Assembly (NCBI RefSeq): GCF_036053395.1
Contig: NZ_CP107942.1
Location: 7,892,501 to 7,956,500 of the forward strand
Source of the DNA: Actinoplanes sp. NBC_00393
Lineage (GTDB): Bacteria > Actinomycetota > Actinomycetes > Mycobacteriales > Micromonosporaceae
DNA length: 64,000 bases
Direction: 5' to 3'
Part shown: positions 59,468 to 64,000 of the stretch, piece after piece
Layout of the letters: the number at the start of each line of letters is the position of its first letter
Numbering within the stretch: position 1 is the stretch's first letter
Translations under genes and position numbers: made by a program
The notes under the pieces: model-generated
The model's input: only the letters and a program-made list of their open reading frames with translations
Told to the model about the DNA's origin: nothing
The model's database searches: none

Positions 59468-59558
59468 TGAACCTTTTCAACCTGGCATCGGGCCCGATAC
59501 GTCCGGGCCGTTGGCCGGCGCAAGGTGGGACCGCCCTCGCCACGTTGAAAAAGGTTCA
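59468..59558. repeat. 91-bp element bounded by 14/15-bp inverted repeats
   Basis: TGAACCTTTTCAAC (59468-59481) and GTTGAAAAAGGTTCA (59544-59558) are inverted copies with one extra A. Inside is a smaller hairpin GGCCCG-7nt-CGGGCC (59491-59509). The right arm includes the stop codon of the septum-formation gene. Between that gene and nadB. Confidence 0.65.
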
Positions 59559-60461
59559 CTTGTACTGGACCGGAAGGGCCTTCGTCCCCTTGCCCTTGAG
59601 CGACGTGGTCAGTTCGGCGCCGTCCAGCCAGAGGTAGCAGCGCACCCCGTGGTCACCCTGCGCCCACACGTCGGCATTGCCGGGCAGGGAGACGACCCCG
59701 GTGCGGTACTGCAGGTCATCGTCGTCCGGGACACCGACATAGGTGGCCACCACGCTGCGACACCCGTCGTGGAACTCCTCCCAGGCCGTGTCGCCCTTCG
59801 GGTAGGAGGCCTTCTCCGGCGCCTCGTAGATGCCGGTGAACTCGGCGTTGTGCTTCTCGGTGCACTCCGCGGCCGGCATCGTGTCGATCGCCCCGGACTT
59901 GTTCAGGTCGATCGCGTAGCAGGTCAGCATCAGGTCGGAGGACGGGTCCGCGAGCGCGTTGCGGACGCTGCCCTCGCGCTGGACCAGGGCGCCGTCGTCC
60001 TCGATCGAGTCGAGTTCCACCACCTCGCAGCGGAACCAACGGGAGCCGCCGGTCCAGGCTGCCGGAGACGGGTGGGTGACGCCGATCCAGAGCCGGGCGT
60101 TGCGCCAGGGGCCGCCGACGTACTGGGTGGTCTTCTCGTCGCACGTCTCGTAGGCGGCGCGGGCACCGGCCGAGGTGTTCTCCGGCGGCGCCGCGGCGTC
60201 CGCGGCCGGCGCCTTGTATTCGCCGACGAAGACCGTCTCGGTGCGGTGCAGGACGTCGCAGTCGACCTCTTCGTAGGTGGCCCGCGGCCCGGAGACGGCG
60301 AAGTTGGAGAGGTGGCAGGTCTCGGCGGCCGGCTGGAAGCCGGTTGCCGCCGCCATGGCGCCCCAGTTGTTGGTCAGGTCGCCGTCGATGTCACCGCCGT
60401 CGCCGCAGCCCGCGGCTGCGAGAAGGATCAGGCTCGCGGCGGCCAGCCCCCACCTTCGCAT
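59556..60461 (-). CDS. Septum-formation-family lipoprotein
   Basis: 301 aa, RBS GGGGAGGCGGGG. Lipobox LLAAAGC predicts a lipid-anchored protein. Two repeats of the actinobacterial septum-formation domain: CHLSNFAVSGPRATYEEVDC with AYETCDEKTTQYVGGPWRNA, then CYAIDLNKSG...ECTEKHNAEFTGIYEAP with FHDGCRSVVATYVGVPDD. Paired Cys suggest disulfides. A cell-division link is only by family name. Confidence 0.85.
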   Translation of the reverse strand: MRRWGLAAASLILLAAAGCGDGGDIDGDLTNNWGAMAAATGFQPAAETCHLSNFAVSGPRATYEEVDCDVLHRTETVFVGEYKAPAADAAAPPENTSAGARAAYETCDEKTTQYVGGPWRNARLWIGVTHPSPAAWTGGSRWFRCEVVELDSIEDDGALVQREGSVRNALADPSSDLMLTCYAIDLNKSGAIDTMPAAECTEKHNAEFTGIYEAPEKASYPKGDTAWEEFHDGCRSVVATYVGVPDDDDLQYRTGVVSLPGNADVWAQGDHGVRCYLWLDGAELTTSLKGKGTKALPVQYK

Positions 60462-60545
60462 GAACCCCGCCTCCCCGTACGCCGCCGGTGTCCGATTTGT
60501 CGATCATAGGGTGATCGAGTGGGATACCGGCGGCGTTCCGGAAAG

Positions 60546-60974
60546 TCAGCGGGCGTTCAGGGTGAGATCTCCCCGTACCAGGTCGTCGACCATGCCGGCG
60601 ACCGCCTCGGCCGGGTCCGCGCCCAGCTCGATGATCTTGTTGGTGGCGTCCACGTGCACGATCCGCGGCTGGTAGGCGCGCGCCTCGGCGTCGTCCATCT
60701 GCCCGTAGGAAATGAGAATGACCAGGTCACCGGGGTGCACCAGGTGCGCGGCGGCCCCGTTGATGCCGATCACGCCGCTGCCCCGCTCGCCCGGGATCAC
60801 GTACGTCTCCAGGCGCGCGCCGTTCGTGACGTCGACGATCGCCACCTGCTCACCCGGAATCAGATCGGCCGCCTCCAGCAGATCCAGATCGACGGTGACC
60901 GAACCGACGTAGTGCAGGTCGGCCTGGGTCACGGTGGCCCGGTGGATCTTCGACTTCAGCATGGTGCGGAGCAT
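60546..60974 (-). CDS. panD: Aspartate 1-decarboxylase
   Basis: 142 aa proenzyme. Cleaves itself between Gly and Ser in [12 protein letters not shown] to create the pyruvoyl group; makes beta-alanine. [24 protein letters not shown] and [10 protein letters not shown] are conserved. Starts one base after the panC stop, so coupled. Confidence 0.96.
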   Translation of the reverse strand: MLRTMLKSKIHRATVTQADLHYVGSVTVDLDLLEAADLIPGEQVAIVDVTNGARLETYVIPGERGSGVIGINGAAAHLVHPGDLVILISYGQMDDAEARAYQPRIVHVDATNKIIELGADPAEAVAGMVDDLVRGDLTLNAR

Positions 60975-61808
60975 TCAGGCGCCCTTCTGCAGACGGAGCG
61001 GGACATTGTCGATCAAACGGGTGGTGCCGACTCTGGCGGCCACGAGCAGGCGCGCCTCCCCCTCCTCCGGGGCGGCGCCCAGGTCCGGGCCGGTCAGGGA
61101 GAGGTAGTCCACGCGTACCCCGGGCTCCTCTGCCAAGATCTTGTGAGCTGCGGCCAGGACCGACTCGGGGTCGCTGTGCGTGGCGCCCTCGCGCAACGCG
61201 CGAGACAGCGCCAGCGCCGAACGGCGCTGCTCGGCCGAGAGATACCGGTTGCGGCTGGAGAGGGCCAGGCCATCCGGCTCGCGTACGGTCGGAACGCCGA
61301 CGATCTCGACACCGAGTTCCAGGTCGGCCACCATCCGCCGGATGAGCGCGAGCTGCTGGAAGTCCTTCTCCCCGAAGTACGCGACGTCCGCCCGGGTCAG
61401 CATCAACAGCTTCTCGACCACGGTCAGCATCCCGGAGAAGTGACCGGGCCGGCTGGCGCCCTCCAGAATGTCGCCGAGCGGTCCGGGATGCATCGTGATC
61501 GACGGCGCACCGCCGGGATAGACGTCGTCCCGGCCCGGCGCGAAGACCACCGAGACACCCTCGTCCGCGCAGGCCGCGACATCGGTCTCGAGGGTGCGCG
61601 GGTACTTCTCGTAGTCCTCGTCCGGCCCGAACTGCAGCGGGTTCACAAAGATCGTGACCAGCACGAAGTCGGCGCGCTCGCGGGCCTCACGCATCAGCTG
61701 CCGGTGACCCTCGTGCAGCGCGCCCATGGTCATCACGACCGCGATCTCACCCTGGGCCAGGTCCAGCACCGATGCCAACTCAGCGCGGGTGTGCACAAGC
61801 GAAGTCAC
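60975..61808 (-). CDS. panC: Pantothenate synthetase
   Basis: 277 aa. ATP-dependent condensation of pantoate with beta-alanine. Motifs [12 protein letters not shown] (HxGH), [33 protein letters not shown] and [13 protein letters not shown]. The start overlaps the upstream DUF2520 gene by 4 nt. Confidence 0.96.
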   Translation of the reverse strand: MTSLVHTRAELASVLDLAQGEIAVVMTMGALHEGHRQLMREARERADFVLVTIFVNPLQFGPDEDYEKYPRTLETDVAACADEGVSVVFAPGRDDVYPGGAPSITMHPGPLGDILEGASRPGHFSGMLTVVEKLLMLTRADVAYFGEKDFQQLALIRRMVADLELGVEIVGVPTVREPDGLALSSRNRYLSAEQRRSALALSRALREGATHSDPESVLAAAHKILAEEPGVRVDYLSLTGPDLGAAPEEGEARLLVAARVGTTRLIDNVPLRLQKGA

Positions 61809-62662
61809 GCGGTCTCCCTAACCTCGGTCTGAGCCAGAACGTCGAGCAGGGCGGCGGCGTCCTGCGGGCGGAGCCGGCCGGAGGCGATCGCCCGGTCCGC
61901 GGTGCGGCGGGCCATCGCCAGGTAGGCCGGGATCGCGTCGGCCGGCATCCGGTTCAGATGCTTGGCGACCGTGCCGGCGTCACCCCGGGAGACCGGGCCG
62001 GTGAGCGCGGTGTCGCCCATCCGCAGCGCGTTGTCGAGCGCGGCGGTCAGCAGCGGCGCCAGCACCCGGCCGGGCTGCCCGACACCGGCCGACCGCAACA
62101 GATCGGCGGCCTCGTTCACGAGCGTGACCATGTGGTTCGCGCCGTGCGCCAGGGCCGCGTGGTAGAGCGGCCGGGAGTCCTCGGCCACCCACTCCGGCAC
62201 CCCGCCCAGGTCGGCGACCAGCCGGGTGGCGAAGGCCCGGTCCGGCGTGGTGACGCCCCAGGCGATGCCGGGCAGCCGGTCCAGGTCGGAGTCCGCGCCG
62301 GTGAAGGTCATCGCGGGGTGCAGGGCCATGCCGTTCACATCGCCCAGAACGGCGAGTCCGTGAGCCCCTGAGGTGTGCGCCACGACCTGCCCGGCGCGCA
62401 ACGCCCCGGTCCGGTCCAGACCGGCCACCACACTTGCGAGGGTGTCGTCCGGCACCGCGAGCAGCAGCAGGTCCTCGGCGGCCTGAGCCACCTCGTGAGC
62501 AGGGAGGATGGCGGCGTCCGGCAGCAGGCGCGCGGCCCGCTCGCGGGAGGCGGCGGAAACTGCGGCGGCGGCGACCACCCGGTGCCCGGCCGAACTCAGC
62601 GCCGCGCCCAGCACAGCGCCCACCCGGCCGGCGCCGATGACGCCGACAGTCGAAGCGTTCAT
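61805..62662 (-). CDS. NAD(P)-binding oxidoreductase with DUF2520, possible ketopantoate reductase
   Basis: 285 aa. N-terminal Rossmann domain [30 protein letters not shown] and [14 protein letters not shown], with [10 protein letters not shown], then the C-terminal helical DUF2520 domain ([19 protein letters not shown]). First gene of an overlapping operon with panC and panD, and orthologous in position to Rv3603c. PanG-type ketopantoate reductases have a related architecture, so it may supply pantoate to PanC; this is inference. Confidence 0.88.
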   Translation of the reverse strand: MNASTVGVIGAGRVGAVLGAALSSAGHRVVAAAAVSAASRERAARLLPDAAILPAHEVAQAAEDLLLLAVPDDTLASVVAGLDRTGALRAGQVVAHTSGAHGLAVLGDVNGMALHPAMTFTGADSDLDRLPGIAWGVTTPDRAFATRLVADLGGVPEWVAEDSRPLYHAALAHGANHMVTLVNEAADLLRSAGVGQPGRVLAPLLTAALDNALRMGDTALTGPVSRGDAGTVAKHLNRMPADAIPAYLAMARRTADRAIASGRLRPQDAAALLDVLAQTEVRETA

Positions 62663-62829
62663 CTATGGATCCAGTCCTCAGTGTCGGGGTACCGGTCGAG
62701 CGCCAGTATGCGCCGGGTTGACACGTTCGTAGCAACCACGTGTGAAGAACTGCACGAGGGCGCCCTCCACCGTTCGGCCACCCACCGCCAGGCCTGAGCC
62801 CGCTTTTTCTGGCTGCCTACGCTGACGGC

Positions 62830-63792
62830 ATGACGGCGATCGGGTGGCGGCTGGCGATGCAGGCTGCCCTGTACGGGTCCGGCGGCTTCTTCGTACGGCC
62901 GCGCAGTGGTCCCGCTGATCACTTCCGCACCAGCGTGCACGCCTCCCCGCTGTTCGCCGGCGCCCTGCTCAAGGTGATCGAGCAGCTGGACGCCGCCCTC
63001 GGCCACCCGAAGACGTTCGACCTGGTCGACGTGGGCGCCGGACGCGGCGAACTGCTCACCGCCCTGCGCAGACAGCTGCCGGACCGGGTACGCCTGACCG
63101 CCGTCGAAGTCGTGCCCCGGCCGGACGGGCTGCACCCGGAAATCCACTGGCGACGGGACATCCCGCAGTCGATCGTCGGGCTGCTGATCGCCACCGAATG
63201 GCTGGACAACGTGCCTCTCGACGTCGTGGACATCGACGAGGGCGGGGTGCTGCGCAAAGTGCTGGTGGACCGGGTCACCGGCGCCGAGACGTTCGGTGCG
63301 CCGGCCGACGCGGCCGACCTGTTCTGGCTGAGCCGCTGGTGGCCCGGCCCGGGACGGATCGAGATCGGCTGGCCACGGGACAGCGCCTGGGCCGACGCGG
63401 TCGCCTCGGTACGCCGGGGGGCCGCACTCTGCGTCGACTACGGGCACCGGCGCGACGACCGGCCGGCGTTCGGCACCCTCACCGGGTATCGGGACGGCCG
63501 GCAGGTGACCCCGGTCCCGGACGGCAGCTGCGACGTCACAGCCCACGTCGCGATGGACGCGGTGGCGATGGCCGCGGGTACGCCGTACCGGATGATCCGC
63601 CAGCGTGCGGCGTTGAAAGCGCTCGGGGTGGACGGCGCCCGGCCACCGCTCGACCTTGCCCGCACCGACCCGGCGGCCTACCTGCGTGCGCTCGCCGCGG
63701 CGGGCAGCGCCGCCGAGCTGATCGACCCGGCCGGCCTGGGCGACCACTGGTGGCTCTGGCACACCGTCGGCGTGGAAATCCCCTTCGTCTGA
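62830..63792 (+). CDS. MidA/NDUFAF7-like SAM-dependent methyltransferase (DUF185)
   Basis: 320 aa. SAM-binding VDVGAGRGELLTALRRQLP, LIATEWLDNVPLDVV and CVDYGHRRDDRPAFGTLTGY match the MidA family. Mitochondrial NDUFAF7 methylates the NDUFS2 (NuoD) subunit of complex I; here nuoD begins 13 nt downstream, so the same role is likely. Confidence 0.9.
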   Translation: MTAIGWRLAMQAALYGSGGFFVRPRSGPADHFRTSVHASPLFAGALLKVIEQLDAALGHPKTFDLVDVGAGRGELLTALRRQLPDRVRLTAVEVVPRPDGLHPEIHWRRDIPQSIVGLLIATEWLDNVPLDVVDIDEGGVLRKVLVDRVTGAETFGAPADAADLFWLSRWWPGPGRIEIGWPRDSAWADAVASVRRGAALCVDYGHRRDDRPAFGTLTGYRDGRQVTPVPDGSCDVTAHVAMDAVAMAAGTPYRMIRQRAALKALGVDGARPPLDLARTDPAAYLRALAAAGSAAELIDPAGLGDHWWLWHTVGVEIPFV

Positions 63793-63804
63793 CACCATGC
63801 TCTG

Positions 63805-64000
63805 ATGGACGCCCTGCAGGAGATGACGGTCGGCACCGGCGCCGGCCTGGACACGGCCGACATGGTGCTGAACATCGGGCCGCAACACCCCTCCACGCAC
63901 GGCGTGCTCCGGCTCAAACTCACCCTCGACGGTGAGAAGGTCGTCGACTGCGAGCCGATCGTCGGCTACATGCACCGCGGCGCGGAGAAACTCTTCGAGG
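63805..64000 (+). CDS. nuoD: NADH-quinone oxidoreductase subunit D, 3' end outside window
   Basis: First 65 residues: [20 protein letters not shown] and [16 protein letters not shown] are the hallmarks of the 49-kDa subunit near the quinone site. The next gene is beyond the window, so it is unclear whether it is the main nuo operon or the separate nuoD2-type copy known in Streptomyces at this locus. Confidence 0.92.
   Translation, partial: MDALQEMTVGTGAGLDTADMVLNIGPQHPSTHGVLRLKLTLDGEKVVDCEPIVGYMHRGAEKLFE

Overview
The window is high-GC actinobacterial chromosome, most likely from Actinoplanes or a close relative in the Micromonosporaceae. The pointers are strong GC bias at third codon positions, many GTG starts, 4-nt start/stop overlaps, AfsR-type SARP regulators, ALF-repeat exoproteins, Lsr2 and CarD, and a type III PKS/flavoprotein/methyltransferase/UbiA cluster resembling the agq locus described from Actinoplanes missouriensis. 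No tRNA, rRNA, insertion sequence, prophage or CRISPR array was found.

Layout. (1) 1-7.1 kb: three tandem secreted ALF-repeat/beta-propeller paralogues (the first cut by the window edge, the third with a ricin-type lectin domain) and a secreted PQQ-like propeller. (2) 7.4-10 kb: rlmB-cysS. (3) 10-34 kb: an accessory block with two S8 proteases, an overlapping operon of two AfsR-like STAND regulators plus fumC, an unrelated class I fumarase, an Lrp regulator, an RDD protein coupled to a HisC/Pat aminotransferase, a divergent MFS/ROK pair and several envelope or unknown proteins. (4) 34.3-36.4 kb: ispF, ispD, carD. In other actinobacteria carD-ispD-ispF-cysS-rlmB are contiguous, so block 3 appears to split a conserved cluster. 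(5) 36.7-41.7 kb: a second accessory block with the coupled methyltransferase, flavoprotein, type III PKS and 150-aa membrane protein operon and a divergent UbiA prenyltransferase. (6) 41.8-64 kb: conserved core: lpqE-like lipoprotein, radA, disA, def, ACT protein, mutY, clpC, lsr2, lysS, coaX, nadC, nadB, panD, panC, a DUF2520 oxidoreductase, a MidA-like methyltransferase and the start of nuoD. The order matches Mycobacterium tuberculosis Rv3579c-Rv3603c and the Streptomyces clpC-nuoD2 region, as far as I recall them.

The most unusual non-coding signal is a family of about 62-bp tandem repeats with palindromic arms. It forms four arrays (7.2, 29.7, 33.8 and 46.8 kb), three of them between convergent genes. 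Second is a cluster of three DnaA-box-like 9-mers within 43 bp upstream of clpC. Functionally, the core part joins isoprenoid precursor synthesis, c-di-AMP and DNA repair, proteolysis and chromatin, NAD and pantothenate/CoA synthesis, and entry to complex I. The accessory blocks add secretion, regulation and a probable lipidic quinol-type secondary metabolite.
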